Shown here in pieces: positions 42,915-52,681 of a DNA stretch of 64,000 bases. The stretch covers positions 25,421 through 89,420 of the forward strand of contig JAFSHF010000016.1 in the NCBI GenBank assembly GCA_017440465.1, read 5' to 3'. A program made the translations under genes and the position numbers. How positions within the stretch are numbered: the first letter of the stretch is position 1; every line of letters starts with the position of its first letter. The notes beneath the pieces are model-generated. The model was not told the DNA's origin. It worked only from the letters and a program-made list of their open reading frames with translations, and searched no databases. The DNA comes from Clostridia bacterium. GTDB taxonomy: Bacteria > Bacillota > Clostridia > Oscillospirales > QAKW01.

Positions 42915-43963
42915 GCAGATTTTTAAAGGAACGTTATCAAGCATTGGAAGCCTATACCCCCGGCGAACAGCCGCGGGATATGGAGTATATCAAACTCAAT
43001 ACGAATGAATCCCCCTACCCGCCCGCACCCGCGGTGGTAGCGGCGATGAACAGCGGGGAGATCGAGCGGCTAAGGCTGTATTCCGATCCCACCGCCAAGG
43101 GCTTAAAGGAGGCGTTGGCGGAATTATATTCTCTTTCCGCCGAGCAGATCTTCCTTTCCAACGGGTCGGATGATATTCTGAATTTCGCCTTTATGGCCTA
43201 CGGGCAAAAGGGAGCGATCTTTCCCGATATCACCTATGGATTTTATCCCGTCTTTGCCCAACTGCACGGGGTGGAATATCAAGAGATCCCCTTGGAGCCA
43301 AATTTTTCCGTCAACTACAAGGCGTATCTCAACCAAAATAAACTGATCGTTATCGCCAATCCCAACGCCCCCACCGGAATGAGCATCGGGCTCGATGCCA
43401 TCGAAGAGATCTTAAAAAGCAATCCCGATGGGGTGGTGGTGATCGACGAAGCCTATGTGGATTTCGGGGGCAAAAGTTGCTATAAGCTGATCGATCGCTA
43501 TGAGAATCTTTTGGTGGTCCGCACCTTTTCCAAATCCCGCTGCCTGGCGGGCGGTCGCTTAGGCTATGCCTTTGCCAATGCGGCGCTGATCGCCGATCTG
43601 GAAAAGATCAAATATTCCACCAACCCTTATAACATTAATCGGCTGACTCTGCTTTTGGGGAAAGAGACCGCCAAGGCGGATGCCTATTATACGGAAAAAT
43701 GCGGGGAGATCATAAAAACCCGCGAAACTACCGCTCAAGCATTGGAAGAGATGGGCTTTGAGGTCCTGCCCAGCGATGCCAATTTCCTCTTTGCCCGCCA
43801 CCCGAAGATCAGCGGCGAGCAATTATATTCAGAACTGAAAAAGCGGGGAATCTTGGTGCGTCACTTTACCAAAGAGCGCATCAAGGACTTTAACCGTATC
43901 ACCATCGGCACTCCCAAAGAGATGCAAACGATGATTTCGAAGATAAAGGAGATCCTTTTATGA
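42911..43963 (+). CDS. hisC: Histidinol-phosphate aminotransferase
   Basis: A 350-residue class I/II PLP aminotransferase converting imidazole-acetol phosphate to histidinol phosphate. It has KLNTNESPYPPAP (about residues 28-40), FLSNGSDDIL (about 78), IANPNAPTG (about 149), IDEAYVDFG and the PLP-lysine motif RTFSKSRCLAGGRLGY (Lys about 205). 4-base overlaps on both sides. Confidence 0.94.
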   Translation: MSRFLKERYQALEAYTPGEQPRDMEYIKLNTNESPYPPAPAVVAAMNSGEIERLRLYSDPTAKGLKEALAELYSLSAEQIFLSNGSDDILNFAFMAYGQKGAIFPDITYGFYPVFAQLHGVEYQEIPLEPNFSVNYKAYLNQNKLIVIANPNAPTGMSIGLDAIEEILKSNPDGVVVIDEAYVDFGGKSCYKLIDRYENLLVVRTFSKSRCLAGGRLGYAFANAALIADLEKIKYSTNPYNINRLTLLLGKETAKADAYYTEKCGEIIKTRETTAQALEEMGFEVLPSDANFLFARHPKISGEQLYSELKKRGILVRHFTKERIKDFNRITIGTPKEMQTMISKIKEILL

Positions 43964-44541
43964 GAACCAGTGAGATCAACCGAACAACCAAAGAGACCGA
44001 TATTGCCCTGACCTTGAATTTAGACGGTTCGGGCAAAAGCGAAATCGATAGCGGCTGCGGCTTTTTAGACCATATGCTGACCCTTTTTGCCGCCCACGGC
44101 AAATTTGACCTGAAGGTCACCTGCAAGGGCGATATCGAGGTGGACGATCATCATACGGTGGAGGATATCGGCATTTGCCTGGGAAAAGCCTTTGAGCAAG
44201 CCTTGGGCGAAAAGCGGGGCATCCTCCGCTACGGCAATATGATCTTGCCGATGGACGAAAGCCTGATCCTTGCCGCCTGCGATATCTCGGGCAGAAGCTT
44301 TTTGGGCTTTGATCTGCCCATCCGCGCCAAAAAGATCGGCACCTTTGATACCGAGCTGATCGAGGAATTTTTCTTGGCGTTTACCCGCCAATGCCCCATG
44401 AGCCTGCATATCCGCAAGCTGGCAGGCACCAATTCCCATCATATTGCGGAGGGTGCCTTTAAGGCGGTCGCCAGAGCGTTGAAGCAAGCAGTCACCACCG
44501 ACGGGACCGATGCGGTGCCGTCCACCAAAGGAGTATTATAA
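43960..44541 (+). CDS. hisB: Imidazoleglycerol-phosphate dehydratase
   Basis: A 193-residue monofunctional HisB dehydratase (no phosphatase half). The metal-binding His/Glu motifs are DHMLTLFAAHG (about residues 35-45), DDHHTVEDIGICLG (about 65-78) and NSHHIAEGAFK (about 164-174). It forms a 24-mer in known homologues. Its TAA overlaps the ATG of hisH by one base. Confidence 0.95.
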   Translation: MRTSEINRTTKETDIALTLNLDGSGKSEIDSGCGFLDHMLTLFAAHGKFDLKVTCKGDIEVDDHHTVEDIGICLGKAFEQALGEKRGILRYGNMILPMDESLILAACDISGRSFLGFDLPIRAKKIGTFDTELIEEFFLAFTRQCPMSLHIRKLAGTNSHHIAEGAFKAVARALKQAVTTDGTDAVPSTKGVL

Positions 44542-45164
44542 TGGTTGGAATTATCGACTACGGCGTGGGGAATCTGTTTTCCCTGCGTTCCTCGTTTGAT
44601 GCCATCGGCGAGAGTGCGTTCGTTTCGGGCGATCCCGAGCAATTGCAAAAAGCCGATCGGCTGATCCTGCCGGGGGTGGGTGCCTTCGGCGATGCCGCCG
44701 CAAAACTGCGGGAGAACGGTTTGGATCAATTTGTTGTCGCGCAGGTCGAGGCGGGCAAGCCCTTGATGGGCATCTGCCTTGGGATGCAGATGTTGTTTGA
44801 AAAAAGTTATGAATACGGCGAGCACCAAGGCTTAGGTCTTTTAAAGGGTACGGTCGTGGGGATGGACGGGCGATTGCCCGCCGAGCTTAAGATCCCCCAT
44901 ATCGGCTGGAATGCGCTGAAATTTCAGCAGCGCGATTGCCCGCTTTTTAAGGGCATCCAAGAGGGGGATCACGTCTATTTCGTCCATTCCTTTTATGCCG
45001 AGGGCTGCGAGGATGCGCTGGCGGCGACCACCGCATACGGCAAGGAACTGACCGCCGCGGTGGCAAAGGGCAACCTGTTCGGTTGCCAATTCCATCCCGA
45101 AAAGAGCGGCAGAGTGGGCTTGGAGATCTTGAAAGCCTTTTGCGCGGTAGGGGGTGCCCAATGA
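44541..45164 (+). CDS. hisH: Imidazole glycerol phosphate synthase, glutaminase subunit
   Basis: A 207-residue class I glutamine amidotransferase supplying ammonia to HisF. The catalytic Cys is in GICLGMQMLFEKS (about residue 79) and the His-Glu pair in QFHPEKSG (about 184-186). PGVGAFGDA is the oxyanion region. It overlaps hisA by 4 bases. Confidence 0.95.
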   Translation: MVGIIDYGVGNLFSLRSSFDAIGESAFVSGDPEQLQKADRLILPGVGAFGDAAAKLRENGLDQFVVAQVEAGKPLMGICLGMQMLFEKSYEYGEHQGLGLLKGTVVGMDGRLPAELKIPHIGWNALKFQQRDCPLFKGIQEGDHVYFVHSFYAEGCEDALAATTAYGKELTAAVAKGNLFGCQFHPEKSGRVGLEILKAFCAVGGAQ

Positions 45165-45874
45165 ACATCTTTCCTGCCATCGATTTAGTGGGCGGCAAAG
45201 CCGTCCGCTTATATAAGGGCGATTATGCCCAAATGACCGTCTACAGCGAGCAACCGCTCCAAGTGGCAAAAGCCTTTGAAGCGGCGGGTGCAAAGTTTAT
45301 CCATTTAGTCGATTTAGAAGCCGCCAAAAGCGGCATTCCCGCCAATTTAGAGACCATCCGCGCCATCGCGGAGAATACCTCTCTCTTTGTGGAAGTGGGC
45401 GGCGGGATCCGTAATATGGAGATCGCCCGCACCTATCTGGAGGCGGGGGTGGACCGCATCATCTTAGGTACCGCCGCGGTGGAAGACCCTGCCTTCTTGC
45501 AGGAAGCCTTAAAGGAATTCGGCGGTAAGGTGGCGGTCGGAGTGGATCTCAAGGACGGCTATGTTGCCATCAAGGGCTGGACCGAGACCTCGGCGCGGAC
45601 TGCCGATGCTTTCTTTGCCCAAATGGAGCGGCTCGGAGTGCAGACCGTCATCTGCACCGATATCTCCAAGGACGGTGCCATGCAGGGCACCAATCGGGAT
45701 CTTTATAAAGATTTAAGCCAAAAATTTAAAATTGATCTCATCGCGTCGGGCGGGGTTTCCTCCATCGAGGATATCCAAACCCTGCGGGCGATGGATCTCT
45801 ACGGCGCCATCATCGGCAAGGCCTATTATATCGGCGCCATTGATCTCAAAGATGCAATCGAGGTAGCAAAATGA
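45161..45874 (+). CDS. hisA: Phosphoribosylformimino-5-aminoimidazole carboxamide ribotide isomerase
   Basis: A 237-residue (beta/alpha)8 barrel isomerising ProFAR to PRFAR. The first catalytic Asp is in FPAIDLVGGKAVRL (residue about 8), the second in CTDISKDGAMQGTN (about 167-180). Phosphate-binding loops are GGGIRNMEIA and ASGGVSS. The start at 45161 is fixed by homology; an earlier in-frame ATG lies deep within hisH. Confidence 0.95.
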   Translation: MNIFPAIDLVGGKAVRLYKGDYAQMTVYSEQPLQVAKAFEAAGAKFIHLVDLEAAKSGIPANLETIRAIAENTSLFVEVGGGIRNMEIARTYLEAGVDRIILGTAAVEDPAFLQEALKEFGGKVAVGVDLKDGYVAIKGWTETSARTADAFFAQMERLGVQTVICTDISKDGAMQGTNRDLYKDLSQKFKIDLIASGGVSSIEDIQTLRAMDLYGAIIGKAYYIGAIDLKDAIEVAK

Positions 45875-46629
45875 TAACAAAGCGGATTATTCCCTGCCTG
45901 GATGTCAAGGACGGGCGTGTGGTTAAAGGGGTCAATTTCCAAGGCCTTTCCGACGTTTCGTCCCCCATCGAGCTGGGAAAATACTATAGCGATTGCGGTG
46001 CCGACGAGCTGGTGTTTTATGACATCACCGCTTCGGCGGAGGGCCGCGCGCTCTTTACCGATATTTTAAAAGAGGTGGCAAAGACCATCTTCATCCCCCT
46101 GACCGTCGGCGGCGGGATCAATACTCTGGAGGATTTCGATCGGGTGTTGAAATGCGGCGCCGATAAGGTCAGTGTCAATTCCGGCGCCATCCGCAACCCT
46201 GCCTTGGTGCGGGAGGCGGCGAAAAAGTATGGCGATCAATGCGTGGTGCTTTCCGCCGATGTGAAACGGGTGGACGGTGTCTACCGTGTCTTTGCCAAAG
46301 GCGGAAGAGAGAATACCGGAATGGAAGCGATAAAGTGGATCAAGGATTGCGTCGCCGGCGGCGCGGGCGAGGTGGTCCTCAATTCCATCGATACCGATGG
46401 GGTGAAGGGCGGCTTTGATCTGCAGATGCTGGACGCAGTCTGCAATGCGGTCAATGTCCCCGTCATCGCGTCGGGCGGTGCGGGTTGCGCCGAAGACTTT
46501 GTCAAACTCTTTAAGGAACTGCCGAAAGTGGATGCAGGCTTGGCGGCCTCCATCTTCCATTTCGGCGAGGTGAAGATCACCGACTTAAAGCAACTTTTAA
46601 AGCAGAATGATATCAATGTGAGGTTATAA
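45871..46629 (+). CDS. hisF: Imidazole glycerol phosphate synthase, cyclase subunit
   Basis: A 252-residue (beta/alpha)8 barrel cyclase partner of HisH, giving imidazole glycerol phosphate and AICAR. Catalytic Asp11 lies in [15 protein letters not shown] and the second Asp in [13 protein letters not shown] (about 170-182). GGGIN and ASGGAG bind phosphate. 4-base overlap with hisA, and one base before hisIE. Confidence 0.96.
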   Translation: MITKRIIPCLDVKDGRVVKGVNFQGLSDVSSPIELGKYYSDCGADELVFYDITASAEGRALFTDILKEVAKTIFIPLTVGGGINTLEDFDRVLKCGADKVSVNSGAIRNPALVREAAKKYGDQCVVLSADVKRVDGVYRVFAKGGRENTGMEAIKWIKDCVAGGAGEVVLNSIDTDGVKGGFDLQMLDAVCNAVNVPVIASGGAGCAEDFVKLFKELPKVDAGLAASIFHFGEVKITDLKQLLKQNDINVRL

Positions 46630-46630
46630 A

Positions 46631-47275
46631 ATGTTGGATATTGAACAATTGAAATTTGATGAAAAGGGGTTGATCCCCGCCATTGTGGTGGATGCCGAGA
46701 CCAAAAAGGTGTTGACCCTTGCCTATATGAATAAAGAGAGCCTGCAGATCTCGATGGAAAAGGGCTTGACTTGCTTTTGGAGCCGCTCCCGCCGGGAACT
46801 TTGGCTGAAGGGGGAGACCAGCGGCAATTATCAGCATATTCTTTCCATCACCGCCGATTGCGACAACGATGCGCTGACGGTTCTGGTGAAAAAGGACGGC
46901 CCCGCCTGCCATTTGGGAACCGATAGCTGCTTTAATACTCCTGTCTATGAAAGCGGTGAGGAAGCCTTTTCGATGGAAGGGCTTTATAGCCTGCTCAAAG
47001 GAAGAAAAGAGCAGATGCCCGAAGGGTCTTATACCACCTATCTTTTTGAAAAGGGGCTGGATAAGATCTTGAAGAAGGTGGGGGAGGAATCCACCGAAGT
47101 CATCATCGGTGCCAAATCCGAGGATAAGGCGGAGACGGTCTATGAGATCGCGGATCTTGCCTATCATATTATGGTGTTGATGGTGGAGATGGGGATTACA
47201 GTTGATGATATCCGCAAGGAGCTGGCCTCCCGCCATATCATCGACCATAAGGTCAAGCAGGAGAAGATGGTATGA
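46631..47275 (+). CDS. hisIE: Bifunctional phosphoribosyl-AMP cyclohydrolase / phosphoribosyl-ATP pyrophosphatase
   Basis: A 214-residue fusion covering steps 2 and 3. The N-terminal cyclohydrolase (about residues 1-105) has [18 protein letters not shown] and zinc-binding DCDNDALTV and CHLGTDSCF. The C-terminal pyrophosphatase (about 118-205) has the MazG-like [15 protein letters not shown] and [14 protein letters not shown] helices. It overlaps hisK by 4 bases. Confidence 0.95.
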   Translation: MLDIEQLKFDEKGLIPAIVVDAETKKVLTLAYMNKESLQISMEKGLTCFWSRSRRELWLKGETSGNYQHILSITADCDNDALTVLVKKDGPACHLGTDSCFNTPVYESGEEAFSMEGLYSLLKGRKEQMPEGSYTTYLFEKGLDKILKKVGEESTEVIIGAKSEDKAETVYEIADLAYHIMVLMVEMGITVDDIRKELASRHIIDHKVKQEKMV

Positions 47276-48084
47276 TCCTCAAGGGCGATTTTCATACCCA
47301 CTCCACCTACAGCGACGGCGACAACACCTTGGAAGAAATGGTGCAGGCCGCCCTCGCCAAAGGCTTTTCCGCCTATGGCTTTTCCGACCACGCTTATATG
47401 GATCACCCTGCGCGGGATTGGGGGATGAAAAAGGAGCAGATCGAAGCCTATCAAGCAGAGATCGCCCGATTAAAAGAACAATACCGCGGCAGGATCGACC
47501 TGCTGTGCGGGATTGAGCAGGATCTATTCTCCCCGCTGGGGGTGGAGACTTACGACTATGTCATCGGCTCGGTCCACGCGGTGGAAAAGGGCGGTATCCT
47601 TTGCGAAGTGGATGATTCCTTGGAAAAGGTCAAGGAAAATCTGCAATTATTTGCCGACCCTTATGAATATGCGGAAAACTATTTTCGCTTGGTGGCATCG
47701 ATGCCGCAACGGTTTCATTTCGATATTGTGGGGCATTTCGATCTGCTGACCAAATGGCAGGAAAAAGAGATGCTTTTGGATGAAGATCATCCCCGCTACC
47801 GCGCGGCGGCGGAAGAAGCACTCAAAACGCTGATTCCCTATGGAGTGCTCTTCGAGGTCAATGTGGGTGCCATTTCCCGCGGGGCGCGCACCACACCCTA
47901 CCCCAACCCTGCGCTGTTGCGCTCCATCTATGAGCGGGGCGGGGAAGTGATCATCAACGGCGATTGCCATAACGCCGCATATTTGGGGCTGGGCTTTGAG
48001 TCTGCCTTGGCACGCATCAAGCAATGCGGCTTTGAGCGGGTGGTCACCTTATCGTCCAACGGCAAAGAATATATTAATATATAA
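47272..48084 (+). CDS. hisK: Histidinol-phosphatase, PHP family
   Basis: A 270-residue PHP-domain phosphatase, the Firmicute-type histidinol phosphatase. Metal ligands are visible in [13 protein letters not shown] (residues 5-17), [10 protein letters not shown] (about 38-47), GIEQDL, IGSVHAV (about 96) and [12 protein letters not shown] (about 225-236). With this gene the operon encodes every step from PRPP to histidine. A terminator follows at 48083. Confidence 0.92.
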   Translation: MILKGDFHTHSTYSDGDNTLEEMVQAALAKGFSAYGFSDHAYMDHPARDWGMKKEQIEAYQAEIARLKEQYRGRIDLLCGIEQDLFSPLGVETYDYVIGSVHAVEKGGILCEVDDSLEKVKENLQLFADPYEYAENYFRLVASMPQRFHFDIVGHFDLLTKWQEKEMLLDEDHPRYRAAAEEALKTLIPYGVLFEVNVGAISRGARTTPYPNPALLRSIYERGGEVIINGDCHNAAYLGLGFESALARIKQCGFERVVTLSSNGKEYINI

Positions 48085-48119
48085 AAAAGTGCTGAAAGCG
48101 TTTGCTTTCAGCACTTTTA
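48083..48119. terminator. Bidirectional terminator between hisK and rnj
   Basis: AAGTGCTGAAAGC and GCTTTCAGCACTT pair around GTTT, with A and T runs on either side. It ends the his operon and the converging RNase J gene. Confidence 0.92.
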
Positions 48120-50072
48120 TTATACATCCATTATAATGGGAATGATCATCGGGCTCTTTTTGGTCTTGGCAGAGATGAACCGCGCCAGCGCGTCCCGCAT
48201 ATCGGTCTTCAGCGCGGTCCATTCTAAGTTGCCCTTGGCAAGGGATTTTTTCAGCGCATCGGCAACCACGTGTTGGGCTTCGTCCATCAGATCTTCGTTT
48301 TCCCGCACATAGATGAATCCGCGGGAGACGATATCGGGCCCGCTGACCACCGTTTTATGCTCCTTGCTGATGGATGCCACCACAATGATGATACCGCCGT
48401 CGGCAAGAATACGGCGATCCCGCAACACAATGTTGCCCACATCGCCGACGCCGATGCCGTCCACCATAATCGCGCCCGCCTGCACATTGCCGGCAAGGGC
48501 GGCTTTGGTCTCGCTCAGTTCTAAAACCGTGCCGTTGGCACCGATGAAGATGTTCTCTTCTTCCATGCCCGCTTCCATTGCCAGCTTGGAATGGGCGACC
48601 AGATGATGGTATTCGCCGTGGACCGGCATAAAGAATTTCGGCTTGGCAAGCCCTAAGATCAATTTCAGTTCTTCTTCGCAGGCGTGACCCGAGACGTGGA
48701 CCCCCGCCATCTTATTATCCACCACCGTGGCACCCAATTTTTCCAGCTCGTTGATAACGTGGCTGACCAGCCGTTCGTTGCCGGGGATGGGGGAGGCGGA
48801 GATGATGATCAGGTCGTTGGAATTGACATTGATGGTGCGGTGATCGGAATGGGCCATCCGCGAAAGGGCACTCATCGGCTCACCTTGGGAGCCGGTGGTG
48901 ATGATAGTGATCTTGCCGGGCGGGAAGGAGCCGACCTGCTCCAAGGGGACCAGCGTTCCCTTGGGCATCTTCAGATATCCCAGCTCGTGCGCCACCGCAA
49001 TGACGCCCTCCATCGACCGCCCCGAAACCGCCACCTTGCGCCCAAAGCGCACTGAGGCATCCACGATCTGCTGCACCCGATGAACGTTGGAGGCAAAGGA
49101 AGCGACGATGATGCGTTTATTGGGGTTGTTTTCAAAGATGGTCAATAATGCTTTGCCCACCTTTTTTTCGGAGGTGGCCATCCCTGGCTTGCCTGCGTTG
49201 GTGGAATCGCTCATCAGCAGTAGAACGCCCTCTTTGCCCAGCTCGCCGATGCGGGCAAGGTCGATGGCGCGGCCGTGGATGGGGGTGGTATCGATCTTAA
49301 AGTCGCCGGTATGCAGAACGATGCCGACAGGGGTGCGGATGGCAAAGCCTGCCGCGTCGGGGATGGAATGGTTGACCTTGATAAATTCCACCGTGAAACA
49401 GCCCCGCTGGATGATGCTGCCGGGCTTGGTCTCGATCAGCATCGCTGTTTTATCCATCCGATGCTCGGTGAGCTTGCGGCGAATGAGACCTAAGGTCAGT
49501 TTATTGCCGTAGACCGGCACATTCATTTCCTTTAAAACGTAAGGAAGCGCGCCGATATGGTCCTCGTGACCGTGGGTGACAAAGATGCCCCGCACCTTAT
49601 GGATATTTTTGCGCAGGTAGGTGATATCGGGGATAACTAAATCGACGCCCAGCATATCCTCGTCGGGAAAGCTCATACCGCAATCGACGATGATGATATC
49701 GTCTTCGTATTCAAAGACGGTCATATTCTTGCCGATCTCGTCCAGACCGCCCAAGGGAATGATCTTCAGTTTGGCTCTTGCCTTGCTCTTGCGCTTGGGC
49801 TCCGCTTTGGGTGCCGATGCCTTGCGCTTGGGCTCTGCCGCTTTTTTGGCAGGGGCTTTCTTTTCGGCGGGCTTTTTGGGTGCCGCTTTCTTTTTGTTTT
49901 GCGATTGGATCTTCTCCTTGGGCAGGTTATTGCCCCGCTTGCCGCCGGCGGCAAGGATCATATCCTGATTATTCAAAAGATCGTCGATCTTCAGTTTATC
50001 CGCCGGTTTGCGCTTGATTTTTCGCGCCGCCTGGCGGGCTTGGGTTTGTTTTTTGTTGTTGTTTTTTTCCAT
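48120..50072 (-). CDS. rnj: Ribonuclease J with long basic N-terminal extension
   Basis: A 650-residue metallo-beta-lactamase/beta-CASP RNase of the RNase J family, with 5'-3' exo- and endonuclease roles in mRNA decay. The catalytic HGHEDHIGALPY motif is near residue 178. Also seen are GDFKIDTTP, SDSTNAGKPG and beta-CASP motifs such as ITTGSQGEPMSALSRMA and VSGHACEEEL. Residues 1-100 are an extension very rich in Lys, Ala and Pro (KKAAPKKPAEKKAPAKK), likely disordered and RNA- or ribosome-binding. Typical RNase J proteins begin near its KLKIIPLGGLDEIGKN segment and are about 550 residues. Leader about 130 nt with a hairpin. Confidence 0.92.
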   Translation of the reverse strand: MEKNNNKKQTQARQAARKIKRKPADKLKIDDLLNNQDMILAAGGKRGNNLPKEKIQSQNKKKAAPKKPAEKKAPAKKAAEPKRKASAPKAEPKRKSKARAKLKIIPLGGLDEIGKNMTVFEYEDDIIIVDCGMSFPDEDMLGVDLVIPDITYLRKNIHKVRGIFVTHGHEDHIGALPYVLKEMNVPVYGNKLTLGLIRRKLTEHRMDKTAMLIETKPGSIIQRGCFTVEFIKVNHSIPDAAGFAIRTPVGIVLHTGDFKIDTTPIHGRAIDLARIGELGKEGVLLLMSDSTNAGKPGMATSEKKVGKALLTIFENNPNKRIIVASFASNVHRVQQIVDASVRFGRKVAVSGRSMEGVIAVAHELGYLKMPKGTLVPLEQVGSFPPGKITIITTGSQGEPMSALSRMAHSDHRTINVNSNDLIIISASPIPGNERLVSHVINELEKLGATVVDNKMAGVHVSGHACEEELKLILGLAKPKFFMPVHGEYHHLVAHSKLAMEAGMEEENIFIGANGTVLELSETKAALAGNVQAGAIMVDGIGVGDVGNIVLRDRRILADGGIIIVVASISKEHKTVVSGPDIVSRGFIYVRENEDLMDEAQHVVADALKKSLAKGNLEWTALKTDMRDALARFISAKTKKSPMIIPIIMDV

Positions 50073-50110
50073 AATACTCCTTTCAAATTTATAAAAACAT
50101 AGGAAAAAGA

Positions 50111-50137
50111 CCTATTTAAAAATGAACTTTAAATAGG
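50111..50137 (-). promoter_or_regulatory. Hairpin in the RNase J mRNA leader
   Basis: CCTATTTAAA and TTTAAATAGG form a perfect 10-bp stem with a 7-base loop, about 40 bases upstream of the start codon. It could be a cleavage or autoregulation site; no T run follows, so it is not a terminator. Confidence 0.5.
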
Positions 50138-50205
50138 GATGATGAAGTTTCCCATAGGCGTTCAAGAAACTTATTTTAGTAGCTGAGTCCGTAATCAATA
50201 AATCT

Positions 50206-50234
50206 ATTCTACCATATTATAGGCAAATTGGCAA
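50206..50234 (-). promoter_or_regulatory. RNase J promoter
   Basis: Minus-strand TTGCCA (50229-50234) and TAGAAT (50206-50211) with a 17-base spacer, immediately after the tmcAL stop. Confidence 0.7.
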
Positions 50235-50238
50235 GTTT

Positions 50239-51366
50239 TTATTCTTCGTTAATATAGACAGCTCCGCGGCGGTAATCTTCGCCGGCGGGGCGGGGGGCGG
50301 TCAGCCAACCGCTTTGCAGGTCGGTGGCCAGCCGTTCCAAGGCAAAAAAGGCAGGAGAACTTTGTTCGCATTCCTTGCCGCTTTGGCAGATGGGCAGGCG
50401 GGCGGTCTCCTTCAGACTGCGCAGCAGACCGCGCCCTTTTTCGCCAAAGGCGAGCACCCGCAGATAGGGGGCATCCGCTTCGGGTAGCCCTGCGGGGATG
50501 CCCAATGCCGCGGCGCAGAGGGCGCGGCGGAGCTTGGCGTGGGAATACCGCTTGGTTTTGATGCGGTCGGTCAGTTCGGTCAGGGTGGGGGATTCAAAAA
50601 GCGCAGAAAGGATGCGGTTTTCCAATCCTTCGGAAATGTTGGCGCATTGGCGCAGTTGCTCGGCGGTCTTGGTCTTTAAGAGGGTCAGCAGTCCCTGCTC
50701 TGCCGCCGCTGGATCCAGCATCGGCCCTTGGGCGCAGGGAGCATATTTTTGCATAAATTGGGGATGCTTGCGAATATAGGATGCTGAGGCGATTGTGCCG
50801 ACGGGCGCACCGTCGTGTTGATTGGTGCGGCGGATGGCGGTATAGGAAAGACCCTGCGTTAAGCAGGCGCGGATATAGCCGCAGGCCAAAAGATTATTGG
50901 GGGAGCGCAAAAGAGCCGCTTGCGCGGGCAATAATTGCTCCAAAGCCTGCTGGCGGGCAGTACCGTAGGAATAGCCCCGCTCTAAAAGTTCTTTGATGAT
51001 GGGGGAGATGGTCTCTTCCGAAACCTTAGCCAAGGCTTCCAAACCGCAAAGATCCTCGCATTCGGTACCAAAGGCAAGGGTGGTGGGTTGACCCAAGGCG
51101 GCGGCAAGTTCCACGCCCTTGGCGGCAAACCGATCCCCATCCGAAAGGGCATAGGGCAGCGGCAGTTCCAGCACCAGATCGGCACCATTACGCACCGCGG
51201 CGGTGGCGCGTTCCCATTTATCAAACGCCGCAGGCTCTCCGCGCTGCACAAAACTTCCGCTCATGATGCAGACGGTATAATCCCCCTCGCCTTTGGGCAG
51301 TTGCTCCAAAAGGTAGCGATGGCCGTTATGGAAGGGGTTGAATTCACAGATAATCGCGTAGATCAA
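50239..51366 (-). CDS. tmcAL: tRNA(Met) cytidine acetate ligase
   Basis: A 375-residue YlbM/TmcAL protein. The family uses acetate and ATP to acetylate the wobble C34 of elongator tRNA-Met. The nucleotidyltransferase-like ATP motif is in AIICEFNPFHNGHRYLL (residues 3-19), with SGSFVQRGEPAAFDKW (about 37-52) and a RIKTKRYSHAKLRRALC tRNA-contact segment. The start is TTG at 51366 with AAAGGGA upstream; a longer TTG start is possible but would add residues absent in the family. It is divergent from ackA, whose promoter overlaps its leader. Confidence 0.9.
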   Translation of the reverse strand: MIYAIICEFNPFHNGHRYLLEQLPKGEGDYTVCIMSGSFVQRGEPAAFDKWERATAAVRNGADLVLELPLPYALSDGDRFAAKGVELAAALGQPTTLAFGTECEDLCGLEALAKVSEETISPIIKELLERGYSYGTARQQALEQLLPAQAALLRSPNNLLACGYIRACLTQGLSYTAIRRTNQHDGAPVGTIASASYIRKHPQFMQKYAPCAQGPMLDPAAAEQGLLTLLKTKTAEQLRQCANISEGLENRILSALFESPTLTELTDRIKTKRYSHAKLRRALCAAALGIPAGLPEADAPYLRVLAFGEKGRGLLRSLKETARLPICQSGKECEQSSPAFFALERLATDLQSGWLTAPRPAGEDYRRGAVYINEE

Positions 51367-51396
51367 AGCCGATCCCTTTCTTTTTCGAAAAAATAG

Positions 51397-51425
51397 TTGC
51401 AAGTTTCTTTTCTCTATTATATAAT
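51397..51425 (+). promoter_or_regulatory. ackA promoter
   Basis: TTGCAA at 51397 and TATAAT at 51420, spacer 17; ATG 48 bases further with AAGGAG. Confidence 0.85.
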
Positions 51426-51473
51426 AGTTAGATGGAAAATAAAAGGATTTTTTTATAAAGGAGTTTTAAAACG

Positions 51474-52667
51474 ATGAAAATCTTGGTTATCAACGCAGGC
51501 AGTTCTTCCTTGAAGTATCAGCTGATTGATATGGAGAACGAAAATGTTTTGGCGAAAGGCCTTTGCGATCGCATCGGGCTGGACGGAAAGTTTGTCCATA
51601 ATGCCAACGGCGAGAAGCTGGAAATGGACCATCCCATGCCTAACCATGCCGAAGCCATCAAGGTGGTTTTGGCGCATCTGACCGATGCAAAGTGGGGCGT
51701 TATTAAGGATGTTGCGGAAATTTCCGCGGTCGGCCATCGCGTGGTCAACGGCGGCGAAGTCTTCGTTGAAGCGACCTTGATGGATGCGGAAAAGATCGAC
51801 ACACTGGAAAGCCTGACCGAGTTTGCTCCTCTGCATAATCCCGCGGCGGTGACCGGTCTGCGCGCTTGCCTGGAGGTGATGGGTGCGGATGTTCCGCAGG
51901 TTACCGTTTATGATACCGCCTTCCACTACGGAATGCCCAAGACTGCGGCGATCTACCCCATTCCTTATGAGTATTATGAAAAGTACGGCATCCGCCGTTT
52001 CGGTGCCCACGGCACCTCCCACGGCTATGTCGCCGGCGAATGCGCAAAACTGCTGGGCAAGGACATCAAGGATCTGAAGATCGTTACCTGCCATCTGGGC
52101 AACGGTTCTTCCATCACCGCCGTCGACGGCGGCCGTTGCGTGGATACCTCCATGGGCTTCACTCCGCTGGCGGGCGTTCTGATGGGTACTCGTTGCGGTG
52201 ATATCGATCCCGCAGTGGCGATGTTCATTATGAATAAAGAAAACCTGACCCCCGATGAAATGAACAACATTATGAATAAGAAGAGCGGTGCGCTGGGTCT
52301 CAGCGGTGTTTCCAACGACTTCCGCGATCTGGATGCGGCTGCCTCCGAAGGCAATGAGCGCGCTCAGCTGGCTTTGGATATGTTCACCTATCAGGTAACC
52401 AAGTATATCGGCTCCTATGCGGCGGCTATGGGCGGCGTGGATGCCATCGTCTTTACCGCAGGGATCGGCGAGAACAATAATGTGATGCGCAGCGATATCG
52501 TTAAGAATCTCAAGTTCCTCGGCGTTGAAATGAACGAAGAGGAAAATAGCAAGCGCGGCGAAGCCCGTGTGGTCAGCACACCCGAGTCCAAGGTGAAGGT
52601 CTGTGTTATCCCCACCAACGAGGAACTTGCCATTGCTCGCCAGACTCTGGCTGTTATCAATAAATAA
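51474..52667 (+). CDS. ackA: Acetate kinase
   Basis: A 397-residue acetate kinase, making ATP and acetate from acetyl phosphate in fermentative energy metabolism. Motifs: LVINAGSSSLKYQL (residues 4-17), FHYGMPKTAAIYPIPYEYYEK near 147-167, RFGAHGTSHGYV and HLGNGSSITA (about 204-213), and the C-terminal TAGIGENN (adenosine site). No phosphotransacetylase gene is in the window. The LCP gene follows after 14 bases and is probably co-transcribed. Confidence 0.97.
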   Translation: MKILVINAGSSSLKYQLIDMENENVLAKGLCDRIGLDGKFVHNANGEKLEMDHPMPNHAEAIKVVLAHLTDAKWGVIKDVAEISAVGHRVVNGGEVFVEATLMDAEKIDTLESLTEFAPLHNPAAVTGLRACLEVMGADVPQVTVYDTAFHYGMPKTAAIYPIPYEYYEKYGIRRFGAHGTSHGYVAGECAKLLGKDIKDLKIVTCHLGNGSSITAVDGGRCVDTSMGFTPLAGVLMGTRCGDIDPAVAMFIMNKENLTPDEMNNIMNKKSGALGLSGVSNDFRDLDAAASEGNERAQLALDMFTYQVTKYIGSYAAAMGGVDAIVFTAGIGENNNVMRSDIVKNLKFLGVEMNEEENSKRGEARVVSTPESKVKVCVIPTNEELAIARQTLAVINK

Positions 52668-52681
52668 TTTGAGGTGATCTT

